64,000 bases of DNA from Clostridiales bacterium (GCA_018371275.1 JAHALF010000002.1:1-64000), one strand, 5' to 3'. Shown: positions 44,628-54,563, counted from the first letter of the stretch. Numbers and translations: made by a program. The notes: a model not told the origin generated them from the letters alone.

Positions 44628-45473
44628 ATGATATTTGGAATATTAGGTGGCGATTTTAGATACAAATTTTTATATGATATGTTATGTAATGAAGATCATT
44701 TAGTATATGCTCACAATAACAAATATATAGAAGATAAAGATAATAGTACATTAGATGAATTTTTACGTAAAATAGATATATTAATAGTACCTATCCCTTT
44801 TACAAAAGATAATAAAACTTTATTTAATATCGAAAATGAAATAATTAGTGTCAATACTTTAATAGGAAAAATAATTAATTACAATATAAAAATGGTATTT
44901 GGAGGATTAATAGATAAAAAGTTGATTGAAAAACTAGATAAAAATAATATTAAAACATTTGACTTTTTTGAAGATAATTCTATCGCAATATTAAATGCTA
45001 TACCTACTGCTGAAGGTGCTATACAAACTGCTATGGAACAAAGCTTTAAAACAATATTTAATAGTAATTGCTTAGTACTTGGATATGGTAGATGTGGAAA
45101 AATTTTAGCTAATATGTTAAATGGTATTGGAGCAAATGTAGATGTAACATATAGAAAAGATGAAGACTTAGCATATATAAAAGCTTATGGTTTATCTCCT
45201 GTTTATTTATATAAAATAAAAGAAAATATAAAAAAATATGATTTTATATTTAACACAATACCCTATGAAATATTAAATAAAGATATATTAAAAAATATTA
45301 ATAAAAATACAATAATTATAGATTTAGCTAGTGCCCCTGGAGGTTTAGATTACACCTATGCTAGAGATTTAAACTTAAAAGCTATATATTGTCCAAGTTT
45401 ACCTGGCAGGGTTGCACCATATACAGCTGGAGAAATTTTAAAAAATAAAATAATTGAAAAAATAAGTAGCTAA
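44628..45473 (+). CDS. dpsA: Dipicolinate synthase subunit A
   Basis: An NAD(P)-binding, dehydrogenase-like subunit (VLGYGRCGKILANMLNGIGA) that makes dipicolinic acid of the spore core with subunit B. The C-terminal IIDLASAPGGLDYTYARDLNLKAIYCPSLPGRVAPYTAGEIL is the family mark. AAGGAG is 8 bases before the ATG at 44628; the ORF's earlier ATG has none, so the true length is 281 residues. The usual partner dpsB is not downstream; metK faces it instead. Presence implies endospore formation. Confidence 0.93.
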   Translation: MIFGILGGDFRYKFLYDMLCNEDHLVYAHNNKYIEDKDNSTLDEFLRKIDILIVPIPFTKDNKTLFNIENEIISVNTLIGKIINYNIKMVFGGLIDKKLIEKLDKNNIKTFDFFEDNSIAILNAIPTAEGAIQTAMEQSFKTIFNSNCLVLGYGRCGKILANMLNGIGANVDVTYRKDEDLAYIKAYGLSPVYLYKIKENIKKYDFIFNTIPYEILNKDILKNINKNTIIIDLASAPGGLDYTYARDLNLKAIYCPSLPGRVAPYTAGEILKNKIIEKISS

Positions 45474-45493
45474 TTATTAGCTACTTATTTTTT
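45457..45493. terminator. Shared terminator of dpsA and metK
   Basis: A perfect inverted repeat centred at 45475. The dpsA stop codon (45471-45473) is inside the left arm; metK stops just outside on the other strand. Both sides have T runs. Confidence 0.8.
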
Positions 45494-45494
45494 A

Positions 45495-46655
45495 TTAACT
45501 TTCAAAAACATGTGTCATATCTAATTTTTCCCAAGGTAAATCTAAATCATTTCTGCCAAAATGCCCATAAGCTGCCGTTTGTTTATATATAGGTCTTTTT
45601 AAATCAAATTTTTCAATAATAGCAGATGGACGTAAGTCAAATTTTTCTTTTACAATTTCTGCTATTTTATCATCGGATATTTTACCTGTACCATATGTAT
45701 TTACTAATACCGATAAAGGCTTAGCAACGCCAATAGCATAAGCTATTTCTATTTCACATTTTCTAGCTATTTTACTAGCAACAATATTTTTAGCAACATA
45801 TCTAGCTGCATAAGCACCTGAACGGTCTACTTTAGTTGGATCTTTACCAGAAAATGCTCCACCACCGTGACTAGCATATCCACCATATGTATCAACAATT
45901 ATTTTTCTTCCAGTAAGACCACAATCTCCTTGAGGTCCACCTATAACAAATCTACCTGTTGGATTTATATAATATTTAGTATTTTCATCTAATAAATCTG
46001 CTGGAATAACCTCGTCTATAACATATTTTTTTATATCTTCACATATTTGTTCATGACTAACATTTTCATTATGTTGACTAGATATAACAACAGAATCTAT
46101 CCTTACAACTTTATCATCATCATATTCAACAGACACTTGGCTTTTTCCATCTGGTCTTAAATATGATAATGTACCATTTTTTCTAACTTCTGAAAGACGT
46201 CTTGTTAATTTGTGTGCAAGGTATATAGGCATAGGCATATAATCTTCTGTTTCATCACAAGCAAATCCAAACATCATACCTTGATCTCCTGCTCCAGTAT
46301 CATGTTCATCACCATCTCTAGTTTCAAAAGCATTGTCTACCCCTTGAGCTATATCTGGAGATTGTCCTTTTAAAGAAGTCATAACAGCACAAGTATCACA
46401 GTCAAAACCATATTTTGCTCTATCATAACCTATATTACGAACAGTTTCTCTAGCTATACTATCTATATCTACATAACAATTTGTTGTTATCTCGCCTGCA
46501 ACCATAATAAGACCTGTTGTAGCAAGTGTTTCACAAGCTACCCTAGCATTAGGATCTTTTGCTAAAATACTATCTAAAATAGCGTCTGATATTTGATCAC
46601 ATATTTTATCTGGATGTCCTTCTGTAACAGATTCAGAAGTAAATAATCTTTTCAT
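45495..46655 (-). CDS. metK: S-adenosylmethionine synthetase
   Basis: Makes SAM from methionine and ATP. ESVTEGHPDKICDQISDAILD, MFGFACDETEDYMPMP and GGGAFSGKDPTKVDRSGAYAARY are diagnostic. At 386 residues it is full length. AGGAGG precedes the ATG. A SAM-I riboswitch in the 290-base leader controls it, so the enzyme is shut off when SAM is plentiful. Confidence 0.98.
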   Translation of the reverse strand: MKRLFTSESVTEGHPDKICDQISDAILDSILAKDPNARVACETLATTGLIMVAGEITTNCYVDIDSIARETVRNIGYDRAKYGFDCDTCAVMTSLKGQSPDIAQGVDNAFETRDGDEHDTGAGDQGMMFGFACDETEDYMPMPIYLAHKLTRRLSEVRKNGTLSYLRPDGKSQVSVEYDDDKVVRIDSVVISSQHNENVSHEQICEDIKKYVIDEVIPADLLDENTKYYINPTGRFVIGGPQGDCGLTGRKIIVDTYGGYASHGGGAFSGKDPTKVDRSGAYAARYVAKNIVASKIARKCEIEIAYAIGVAKPLSVLVNTYGTGKISDDKIAEIVKEKFDLRPSAIIEKFDLKRPIYKQTAAYGHFGRNDLDLPWEKLDMTHVFES

Positions 46656-46756
46656 TTGTATTCCTCCTAAAAACAGTATATCTTTAACATTAAAATTATA
46701 TATTAATAAAATATAATAAATATTATAGAATAATTGTTATTAATTAATTTTTATTA

Positions 46757-46890
46757 ATAAAAAAAAGCCTTTATGGCTTATACAATTAATCCTCATCTTC
46801 CATAAAAATGGGGGATTTAGCACCAATACTAAAAAGCTGGTTGCTGGGTATCACAGGGCCCTTATCCCTCCACCTCTCTTGATAAGACAC
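46757..46890 (-). promoter_or_regulatory. SAM-I (S-box) riboswitch of metK
   Basis: On the minus strand the aptamer starts CTTATCAAGAGAGGTGGAGGG, with the conserved GGGCCC(T)GTGATACCCAGCAACC and closing GATGAG pairing with CTTATC. The expression platform is the hairpin AAGCCATAAAGGCTT followed by T7 at 46757-46777. When SAM binds, the terminator forms. Between this and the metK start is about 100 bases of AT-rich leader. Confidence 0.95.
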
Positions 46891-46947
46891 ATATTTAATA
46901 CTTGTTAAGTATATCATCTATTTTAAAAAAAGTCAATAATAAAATTA

Positions 46948-47868
46948 TTATTGACTAAACAACACCCCTTGATATGTATCTCTTATATTTAACTCTCTAT
47001 TTATACTATTAAGAACAACTTTTTTATTTAAACTCCATTTAGGCTCTACTAATGTATTTTTATCTCCATCACCAGTTACCCTATGTATAACTATGTTAGT
47101 AGGCAAGTTTTCTATACAAGATACAACTATATCTACATATTCTTCTAATGTTAATATTTTAAAAGGGTTTTTAATATATAATTTATGTAAAGCTGTATCT
47201 TTTATAATATGTAAAAGCTGCAATTTTATCCCACTTATATTAAATTTTGATACATATTTTACAGTATTTAACATATCTTGCTTACTTTCATAAGGCAATC
47301 CTAAAATAGTATGTACTATTATATCTATATTATATTTATTTAACATTTCTATACAGTCTTCAAAAACTTCATTTTCATAACATCTATTTATTAATTTTAT
47401 ACTTTCCCCTTTAGATGTTTGAAATCCCAGTTCTATACAAACATATATTTTTTTATTTAACTCACCTAAAAACTTTGCTATATCTTCTGTTATACAGTCT
47501 GGTCTAGTAGCTATAAATATCCCTACAACATCTGGCAAATTAGATGCCTTTGTAAATATTTTTTGTAAATATTCTAAAGGAGCATAAGTATTAGTAAAAG
47601 CTTGAAAATATGCTATATATTTTCCGTCTTTCCATTTTTTATTCATTTTTTGTCTACTTACTTCAAATTGTTTTTCTATATCTAAAGACCTATCCCCAGC
47701 AAAGTCTCCAGAACCTTTTTCACTACAAAATATGCACCCTCCATAAGATAAAGTACCATCTCTATTAGGACAAGTAAATCCCCCATCTAAAGCAACTTTT
47801 ATCACTTTATCTCCAAATTTTTCTCTAAAAAATATATTAGCGCTATTATATCTTATTTTATTACTCAT
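46948..47868 (-). CDS. YtqA-like radical SAM protein (TIGR01212 family)
   Basis: A radical SAM protein with the unusual cluster motif C-x12-C-x2-C: GGFTCPNRDGTLSYGGCIFC. Family members are widespread in Firmicutes; the reaction is not established. GGAGG stands right before the ATG at 47868, whereas the ORF's upstream GTG overlaps that site; the length is then 306. It is preceded by the DnaA-box region and lies upstream of metK's leader. Confidence 0.88.
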   Translation of the reverse strand: MSNKIRYNSANIFFREKFGDKVIKVALDGGFTCPNRDGTLSYGGCIFCSEKGSGDFAGDRSLDIEKQFEVSRQKMNKKWKDGKYIAYFQAFTNTYAPLEYLQKIFTKASNLPDVVGIFIATRPDCITEDIAKFLGELNKKIYVCIELGFQTSKGESIKLINRCYENEVFEDCIEMLNKYNIDIIVHTILGLPYESKQDMLNTVKYVSKFNISGIKLQLLHIIKDTALHKLYIKNPFKILTLEEYVDIVVSCIENLPTNIVIHRVTGDGDKNTLVEPKWSLNKKVVLNSINRELNIRDTYQGVLFSQ

Positions 47869-48015
47869 AAAACCTCCAAACACTATATATAGTTTTTACA
47901 CTTTTTTATCTACATAAATATTTTGTAAAATATTAGGTATTTTTCTGTAATTAACAAAGTTTTAAACATATCAACAATAATTAACATATCAAAATATAGT
48001 AATCATCTTGAAATA

Positions 48016-48076
48016 TTGTGGATAAATAACTAGTTTTAAACATATATTTGTGGATAAGCTTAAATATTGTGGATAT
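48016..48076 (+). promoter_or_regulatory. Three DnaA boxes
   Basis: TGTGGATAA at 48017-48025 and 48049-48057 are exact matches to the DnaA box (TTATCCACA on the other strand), and TGTGGATAT at 48068-48076 is a one-base variant. All three point the same way within 60 bases of a very AT-rich 200-base gap between the ytqA-like gene and comFC. No dnaA or dnaN is near, so this is not shown to be an origin. Confidence 0.65.
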
Positions 48077-48083
48077 ATTTTAA

Positions 48084-48743
48084 TTATATATCTAAATATT
48101 TTTTATGTACTACCTTTGATAATGTAAAATAACAAATATTATTAGCTCCAGCATCTCTAAGTGCTTTTCCACAGTAGTTTATAGTATTTCCTGTTGTATA
48201 AATATCATCTACTAACAAAATGTTCTTACCTTTTATTATATCTTTGTTAACAATTTCAAACACACCTTCTACATTTTTAGCTCTTTCCTCAAAAGAAACT
48301 TTACTTTGTGGCAACGTATCCCTATTCCTTATAAGATTGTCTTTCTCTATTGGTATCCCACATAACTTTGATAGTTCTTCTGCTATGAGTTCTGCTTGAT
48401 CATAACCTCTCTTTTTCTTCTTTTTAATATACATAGGCACACATATTATATAATCATATTTTTTAATATCTACTTTTAATAACTTATTATACATCATCCT
48501 TCCAAAAACTTTAGCATAATCTCTTCTATTATAATATTTTAATCTAAGTATAGAATGTCTAGTTATATCATCATAACAAAATACTGATAAATTAGGCTCT
48601 TTGTCACCTATTATAAAATCTATATCCGAATAACAATATTTACATATACCATCCTTTTCGTTTAGTGGCATAACCTCATCACAAAATACACATTTATTAG
48701 GATATATAAAGTCTAATATATTATTTAAAATTTTTAAAACCAT
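48084..48743 (-). CDS. comFC: ComFC-like phosphoribosyltransferase family protein
   Basis: Part of the ComF family, involved in natural transformation or conjugal DNA processing. A zinc finger of two CxxC pairs (CVFC and CKYC) precedes a PRPP-binding segment ILLVDDIYTTGNTI. The 219 residues are normal. It is 8 bases after recD2 in the same direction, an arrangement not diagnostic but common in Clostridia. ComFA is not here, so competence is not proven. Confidence 0.9.
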   Translation of the reverse strand: MVLKILNNILDFIYPNKCVFCDEVMPLNEKDGICKYCYSDIDFIIGDKEPNLSVFCYDDITRHSILRLKYYNRRDYAKVFGRMMYNKLLKVDIKKYDYIICVPMYIKKKKKRGYDQAELIAEELSKLCGIPIEKDNLIRNRDTLPQSKVSFEERAKNVEGVFEIVNKDIIKGKNILLVDDIYTTGNTINYCGKALRDAGANNICYFTLSKVVHKKYLDI

Positions 48744-48750
48744 AGCACCT

Positions 48751-51003
48751 CTATATAAATTGAGATAAATTTATCATTCTATTTTTTAAGTATGTATATC
48801 TACTTACCTCTCTATTATTATCAACCATCTTATTTAATGTTTCTTCTACACCAACTATAACAGCTAAATCTTTTGCTCTTGTAACACCTGTATATAATAA
48901 GTTTCTCGTAAGCAACATAGGTGTACCACTATGTATAGGCATTATAATAGCCTTATACTCACTTCCTTGAGATTTATGTATAGTTATAGCATAAGACAAA
49001 CTTAATTCATCTAAATTTGTAAAATCGTATTTTATATACTTACAATCATCAAATACAACTTCTATAAATTCATTTTTATTGTCTATTTTAGATATTATCC
49101 CTTCATCACCATTAAATATACCCATACCTTCATCTATATAGATATTGTCTTTTATTATTTTCCAAACTATACTATAATTATTTTTTATTTGCATAACCTT
49201 ATCACCCTCTCTAAAGATAAAATTTTTAAATTCTTTCTCATTTTTATTATCATTGGGAGGATTAATTGCACTTTGTAAAATATTATTAAGATTTTCTACA
49301 CCTACTGGAGATTTTTTCATAGGACATAAAACCTGTATAGCTCTTAAATCTGTAATATTTAAAAATTTAGGCAATCTCTTTGTAATAAGTTCAACAATAG
49401 TATTATTAAGCTCGTCCATATTATATCTTCTTAAAAAGAAAAAATCTTTATTTACCTCATTTAACACTGGATATTTACCATCATTTATTCTATGTGCATT
49501 TGTTACAATAGCACTCTCTCTAGCTTGCCTAAAAATTTCATTTAACCTTACAACTTTTATACAACCACTATTTATTATATCTTTTAAAACATTTCCAGCA
49601 CCAACAGATGGTAATTGATCAACATCTCCTACCAGTATAAGCCTTGTGCCATTAGCAATAGCTTTTAAAAGTCCATTCATTAACAATATATCAATCATAG
49701 AACACTCATCTACTATAATAACATCTGCTTCTATTGGCATTTCTTCATCTTTTTCAAATGATTGTCTTTTTTTATCAGTTTCTAAAAAATTTATACCCAA
49801 AAGCCTATGTATAGTTTGAGCCTCTAATCCTGTTGCTTCAGACATCCTTTTAGCTGCTCTACCTGTAGGGGCACATAACTCTATTTCATATCCCTCATTT
49901 TTAAACATTGATATAATAGAATTTATAGTAGTTGTTTTACCTGTACCAGGACCTCCTGTTATTACTAAAACACCATTTATCATAGCCTCTTTTACAGCTT
50001 GTTTTTGATTATTTGCAAGCTTTATATTATTCTCTATTTCTATATTTTCTATCCAAGTATCATAAATTTTCTCATATTCTATTTTGTTTTTAGCAAGTTG
50101 TAAAATTTTCTTAGCTACATAACTTTCAGCATAATAATAAGAATTTAAAAAAACTATATTACATAACTCTGTTTTTTCTATACATATTTGCCTCTCCATA
50201 TTTAAATTTGATAAATTATATAATAAAATATCTTCAGATATATTTAATATACTTTTACTTTCTTGTATTAAAATATTTTCTGGCAAATATACATTTCCAA
50301 AACTATTAGCACTTTGGTTTAAAATATATTTTATCCCTGCTTTTATCCTATATTCAGATTCTTTACCAATTCCTATTTTATCTGCTATATTATCAACCAA
50401 TTTAAAACCTACACCAAACATTTCATCTGCTAATCTATAAGGATTAGTTTCTATAATTCTCATAGTGTGTTCTTTAAAATGCTTATATATCTTCATAGCA
50501 AAAACAGTTGATATACCATAATCTTGTAAATAAATTATCGCCTTTCTAAGTCCTTCTTGTTCAGCAAATATCTCTCCTATTTCCATAGCCTTTTTAATGC
50601 TTATTCCCTTTATTTGAGATAATTTTTCTGGATTTCTTTCTATAATTTCTAATGTATCTATACCAAATTTTGATACTATTCTTTGTGCTATTGTTTTACC
50701 TATACCTTTTATAGCACCAGATGCCAAATATTTTTCTATCCCTTTTTCCGTTTTTGGTATACTTTTTTCATATGTATCAACTTTAAACTGTTTACCATAA
50801 GATGAATGATTTATAACTGTTCCTGTTAATATTATATTTTCTCCAACATTTAAGTTTGCTACATATCCAACACAAGTTATTTCTGCTTCTGAAAAGATAT
50901 CTCCATATTCCTCAGAGTATATAGAAAAAACAATATATCCATTTTCTTCATTTTTATATATAATACTTTCAACTGGACCTTCTATTTTTATAATTTTTTC
51001 CAT
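48751..51003 (-). CDS. recD2: RecD2-type SF1B DNA helicase
   Basis: A 5'-3' helicase of 750 residues, without RecBC. The N-terminal OB-like part (IEGPVESIIYKNEENGYIVFS) and HhH region (IKGIGKTIAQRIVSKFG) precede Walker A TGGPGTGKTTTINS, Walker B VDECSMID and C-terminal SYAITIHKSQGSEY. Acts in repair and replication fork stability. It runs into comFC. Confidence 0.95.
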   Translation of the reverse strand: MEKIIKIEGPVESIIYKNEENGYIVFSIYSEEYGDIFSEAEITCVGYVANLNVGENIILTGTVINHSSYGKQFKVDTYEKSIPKTEKGIEKYLASGAIKGIGKTIAQRIVSKFGIDTLEIIERNPEKLSQIKGISIKKAMEIGEIFAEQEGLRKAIIYLQDYGISTVFAMKIYKHFKEHTMRIIETNPYRLADEMFGVGFKLVDNIADKIGIGKESEYRIKAGIKYILNQSANSFGNVYLPENILIQESKSILNISEDILLYNLSNLNMERQICIEKTELCNIVFLNSYYYAESYVAKKILQLAKNKIEYEKIYDTWIENIEIENNIKLANNQKQAVKEAMINGVLVITGGPGTGKTTTINSIISMFKNEGYEIELCAPTGRAAKRMSEATGLEAQTIHRLLGINFLETDKKRQSFEKDEEMPIEADVIIVDECSMIDILLMNGLLKAIANGTRLILVGDVDQLPSVGAGNVLKDIINSGCIKVVRLNEIFRQARESAIVTNAHRINDGKYPVLNEVNKDFFFLRRYNMDELNNTIVELITKRLPKFLNITDLRAIQVLCPMKKSPVGVENLNNILQSAINPPNDNKNEKEFKNFIFREGDKVMQIKNNYSIVWKIIKDNIYIDEGMGIFNGDEGIISKIDNKNEFIEVVFDDCKYIKYDFTNLDELSLSYAITIHKSQGSEYKAIIMPIHSGTPMLLTRNLLYTGVTRAKDLAVIVGVEETLNKMVDNNREVSRYTYLKNRMINLSQFI

Positions 51004-51087
51004 AAATATATCACCAATTTTTTATTTTAATTTTAACATAAAATACTATTTTAGTAAATTATAAGTTAATAAGTTTAAATGGATAAT

Positions 51088-51121
51088 AAAAAATGCTAGA
51101 AGTAAATTTCTAGCATTTTTT
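51088..51121 (-). terminator. Terminator of the 198-residue gene
   Basis: A perfect 14-base stem (51088-51101 and 51108-51121) with a T run on the minus strand, directly after the stop codon. Confidence 0.8.
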
Positions 51122-51122
51122 A

Positions 51123-51719
51123 TTATTTTTCTGATGTATTTTTTCCTTGCCATTTATCAAATGTTTCCATAACTTTGTCATAAGTTTTTTGAGAAATATC
51201 TGGCAATTTATCTCCCCACATTTTTTCTGCTTGTTTAAAACCTTTTTCTACTGCATTACGCATTTCTTCCATTTTTTTAGGATTATCGCCAGCTATAGCT
51301 TTTGCAAAACTTAATATTCTATCTGATGTTTGATTTACACCATAATATCCATCTTCTGATATGTCCTCTTTAGCCTTAGCTATAGTTTTTGCGTCTACTG
51401 TTAAATTTTTATAAAAATTTTTTAAATTTCCGTCATAAGCCATCTTAGAAAGACCAACTTTATTAGATTGTTTTGAAAATATACTAGATACTAGTCTTTC
51501 AAAATTTCTTGTTTGGTGTTCTGCTTGACTTACCATATAAGATATTTGCTTTCTTTGTTCATGTTTAGAAAGTGACCTCTCATATTTATCGCTAGTATTT
51601 TCACTTTTTTTAGCCTCTTCATTTTTTGATGATTGCTTAACATCCTTGTTAGCATCTTTTTTTATGTCTTTTGTTGAAGGAGCATAAGTAATTGAAGAAT
51701 TAAAAATATTATTTATCAT
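51123..51719 (-). CDS. 198-residue helical protein of unknown function
   Basis: A charged, lysine-rich protein with no signal peptide or membrane helix. A linker of about 60 polar residues precedes a helical domain of about 140 with SQAEHQTRNFERLVSSIF, then ISEDGYYGVNQTSDRILSFAKAIAGDNPKKMEEMRNAVEKGF and SQKTYDKVMETFDKWQG. The last block resembles small clostridial proteins of flagellar or DUF type, but I cannot assign a family. GGAGG precedes it. It follows yycI by 66 bases. Confidence 0.65.
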   Translation of the reverse strand: MINNIFNSSITYAPSTKDIKKDANKDVKQSSKNEEAKKSENTSDKYERSLSKHEQRKQISYMVSQAEHQTRNFERLVSSIFSKQSNKVGLSKMAYDGNLKNFYKNLTVDAKTIAKAKEDISEDGYYGVNQTSDRILSFAKAIAGDNPKKMEEMRNAVEKGFKQAEKMWGDKLPDISQKTYDKVMETFDKWQGKNTSEK

Positions 51720-51785
51720 AAAAATTACCTCCTTGTATTTTATATAATATATATCGACATATTAAAAAAAATATTAATAGATGTA

Positions 51786-52664
51786 CTAAAAAATCTCTTC
51801 TGTGTTAATAACCATTGTTTCATATTCAAAAGTGTTAGTATAGGCATTTACATAAAAAGGTGATTCAATACCTCTTATATAAAATCTATAATAAGGCAAA
51901 AAAGAAAATGTTATATTCTCACTGTCACCTTTTAAATAATACCCTAAATCTATACCTCTTATATATATTTCTTTATCTACTATAAGATTTCTTATTTCTT
52001 TAGAAAAAGTATACATAGCCTCATCAACAGAGTAAATATTTATTTTTTCACTTATAAAGTCTGGCTTTTGGTAATTATTAAAATGTATATTTATTTTTCC
52101 ATCTTCAAATATTTTAACATTTAAAGTATTATTAAATACTTTATAACCATCTACCTTTTGTATGTAAGATATAAGAAAATAATCCTTTTCTTCCATAACT
52201 CTATCTAAATACATATTGCCATAAACCTTTTCTATACGCTTTTTATAATCTTCTGCTATATTAATACTATTTTGCTTATCATAATAAAAATTATTCTTTT
52301 CCCCAGTATCTTCAAAATATAAAAATAAATTATTTACTATTAAACTTTTATCACCCTGCTTAAATATAGTGTTTTCAAACTTTTCCGTTCTAATAATATT
52401 ATCATTGCTATCAAAAAATAAATCTTGTAATATTAAATCATCGTGTTTTGTTTTTTTCATACTAATTTGTGCCATAGGTTTATACTTTTTTGGTATATCT
52501 GCATATACTTTTATACCTTCATTTTCTAAATAGGATATTATTATATTTTGTTGCTCTTTACTTATCTTATATTTTTCTTCTAGCAAAAAACTAATTAAAA
52601 ATAAAACTATATTTAATACTAATAAAAAAATAATTGTATAATTTTTAGCTAGCCTTGTATCCAT
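51786..52664 (-). CDS. yycI: WalRK accessory membrane protein YycI
   Basis: One N-terminal helix (NYTIIFLLVLNIVLFLISFLL) and an extracytoplasmic domain made of YycI-like repeats (EKFENTIFKQGDKSLIV, FHLYYK-type ends). With YycH it modulates WalK. The 292 residues are close to the Bacillus 280. It follows yycH by 2 bases and GGAGG precedes the ATG. Placement after walR-walK supports the call. Confidence 0.85.
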   Translation of the reverse strand: MDTRLAKNYTIIFLLVLNIVLFLISFLLEEKYKISKEQQNIIISYLENEGIKVYADIPKKYKPMAQISMKKTKHDDLILQDLFFDSNDNIIRTEKFENTIFKQGDKSLIVNNLFLYFEDTGEKNNFYYDKQNSINIAEDYKKRIEKVYGNMYLDRVMEEKDYFLISYIQKVDGYKVFNNTLNVKIFEDGKINIHFNNYQKPDFISEKINIYSVDEAMYTFSKEIRNLIVDKEIYIRGIDLGYYLKGDSENITFSFLPYYRFYIRGIESPFYVNAYTNTFEYETMVINTEEIF

Positions 52665-52666
52665 AT

Positions 52667-54025
52667 TTATCCTCCATATGTTACACTTTCAAAATAGTCC
52701 TCATTTTCTAAATTTATAAGCCAATTTATATTTATTGGTTCATCTATATTATCAAACTTATAAACTAATTTCATTTCATCTATATTAGTATTAGACTTGT
52801 CTATATTTACTAAAAAATTATCTATGGCTTCTATAAAAGATTTTTCTACCATAACATAAGAATCTTCCACTACAAAATCATATATTAATCTTTTATATTT
52901 AGAAACTATATTGTCCTCTACAGTAACTTCTATCATACTTTCCATACCAGTTGATACCTTTTTATTTTCAGATAAAACAATAGGAAAATTATTTATCTTA
53001 TAATCAAAGTAAAAAGTAATTTTATTTTCATCTATCTTATAATCTTTTAAATAATATTCATTTTTTATATTAGTATCTTTAGCTAAAAATTGTATAGCTA
53101 TATTATAAGGGCTATCCTGTCCATTAATACTAATATTGCTTCTATATTTTACATATTCTAAAACACCATCAGGGTAATATTTAACAATAACATTTTCATC
53201 ATTATATGTGTATGTATTATTTATAAATGAGCTAGACTTTGTAATAGGATTATCAAAAAATACATCTACATATTTTTCACTTTCAGATAATAAAATTCCT
53301 CCATCTTTTTCTAATGGACTATTAGCTACTATTTTATTTATATTAAAGCTTTCACCTTTTGCTTTAGGTAAAAATTGATTATTATTAAATAGTGATATTC
53401 CACTTTCTTCACTTGATATATAATAAAATTCTTTAGTATCTAGCGTATTAAATTCATTTATAGTGTTAAACAAATTTTGACTTAAAATATCCTTAGATGT
53501 TTTAAGCTCATAGGCATTTAAAGTTTCAGAAGATAAAAATATAGTTTTTAAATTATATTTATCATCCATAATAGGTTGTATAATAATACTATCAAATTGT
53601 TTGATTTTAGAAAGATGGTTAGATTTAATATTAAATATTTTAGACATATCCTCACCTTTCATATTAAAACTATATGTGTATATAATAGACCTATTATTTA
53701 AAACCTCTTTTATATCAAATTTTTCTATGTAAGAAAAATCCCCATTTTTAATACATAAATATATAGCTTCATCAAATATTTTTTTATAATCTGAATTTGA
53801 TATATTATTATATTTTCTAATAAATTTATTATTTCCAGTATTTATTAAAATACTTTCTGTTAAATATAAAGTATCTTTTTGTATATTAGTATCTCCAGAC
53901 TTATTATTTATTAAGTAAAAAAAGCTATGGGTTGAAAAATTTTCAAACCATAGCCCAGTAGTCTGATAAATAGCTAAAAATATCAAAAAAGTTATAATAA
54001 AATTTTTCCATTTACTTAAATACAT
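52667..54025 (-). CDS. yycH: WalRK accessory membrane protein YycH
   Basis: An N-terminal helix (KNFIITFLIFLAIYQTTGLWF) and a large extracytoplasmic domain, 452 residues. The sequence FYYISSEESGISLF and the VDVFFDNPITKSS segment fit YycH. It interacts with YycI and WalK at the septum. GGTGAT precedes the start. It follows the small secreted gene by 23 bases and sits under the WalR-type site. Confidence 0.85.
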   Translation of the reverse strand: MYLSKWKNFIITFLIFLAIYQTTGLWFENFSTHSFFYLINNKSGDTNIQKDTLYLTESILINTGNNKFIRKYNNISNSDYKKIFDEAIYLCIKNGDFSYIEKFDIKEVLNNRSIIYTYSFNMKGEDMSKIFNIKSNHLSKIKQFDSIIIQPIMDDKYNLKTIFLSSETLNAYELKTSKDILSQNLFNTINEFNTLDTKEFYYISSEESGISLFNNNQFLPKAKGESFNINKIVANSPLEKDGGILLSESEKYVDVFFDNPITKSSSFINNTYTYNDENVIVKYYPDGVLEYVKYRSNISINGQDSPYNIAIQFLAKDTNIKNEYYLKDYKIDENKITFYFDYKINNFPIVLSENKKVSTGMESMIEVTVEDNIVSKYKRLIYDFVVEDSYVMVEKSFIEAIDNFLVNIDKSNTNIDEMKLVYKFDNIDEPININWLINLENEDYFESVTYGG

Positions 54026-54048
54026 ATGATCACCTTTAAGTTATTAAG

Positions 54049-54507
54049 CTATTTTCTAGTTCTAGGTAAAATAATAGCTCTTTCTAGTTCATTTTTTATT
54101 TCACTTTTTTTGCGTATAATAGATGTTGAAACACTAGAAGACTTGTTGCCTTCATCTTTAACATTTATGTCTATAATGTTTTCTCCAACAGCAAGATCTA
54201 TAGTTTGACTAAAATATCCAGATGCACCAACAACTACTGTATATTTATCAACTTCTTTTAATTCTTCTTGTTTTTCTAGTAATTTTTCATAAACATAGAT
54301 GGTAACTGTATCACCCTCTTGTGCCTTACCAGTAATGGTTCTAGTTTTATCAAAAGTAGATTTAATCTCATTAGAAAAGTCTAATCCACCTGTTATACAA
54401 AACCCATTGTTTGCCTCATTATTAGAAACAGAGGCTGCAAAAACTGAAAAACTACTAAAAAGTATTAAAAGAAAGATTGTAGTTAATGTTAATATTAACT
54501 TTTTCAT
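54049..54507 (-). CDS. Small secreted protein in the wal operon
   Basis: Residues 1-24 are a signal peptide (LILTLTTIFLLILFSSFSVFA). The mature 128 residues have an Ig/PKD-like strand pattern (TITGKAQEGDTVTIYVYEKLLEK, YTVVVGASGYFSQTIDLAVGENIIDINVKD). It lies between walK and yycH, a position usually held by no gene in Bacillus. A perfect WalR-type site stands 57 bases upstream. The function is unknown, but the place suggests a wall-sensing or modulating role. Confidence 0.75.
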   Translation of the reverse strand: MKKLILTLTTIFLLILFSSFSVFAASVSNNEANNGFCITGGLDFSNEIKSTFDKTRTITGKAQEGDTVTIYVYEKLLEKQEELKEVDKYTVVVGASGYFSQTIDLAVGENIIDINVKDEGNKSSSVSTSIIRKKSEIKNELERAIILPRTRK

Positions 54508-54547
54508 AACAGTCCTCCTTCCCTAATTTACATTAATACATAATAAC

Positions 54548-54553
54548 ATTATA
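54548..54553 (-). promoter_or_regulatory. Likely -10 box of the small secreted gene
   Basis: On the minus strand TATAAT at 54548-54553 has no good -35; the WalR-type site covers the -35 position, as expected when the regulator activates. Confidence 0.55.
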
Positions 54554-54563
54554 TAATAATATT

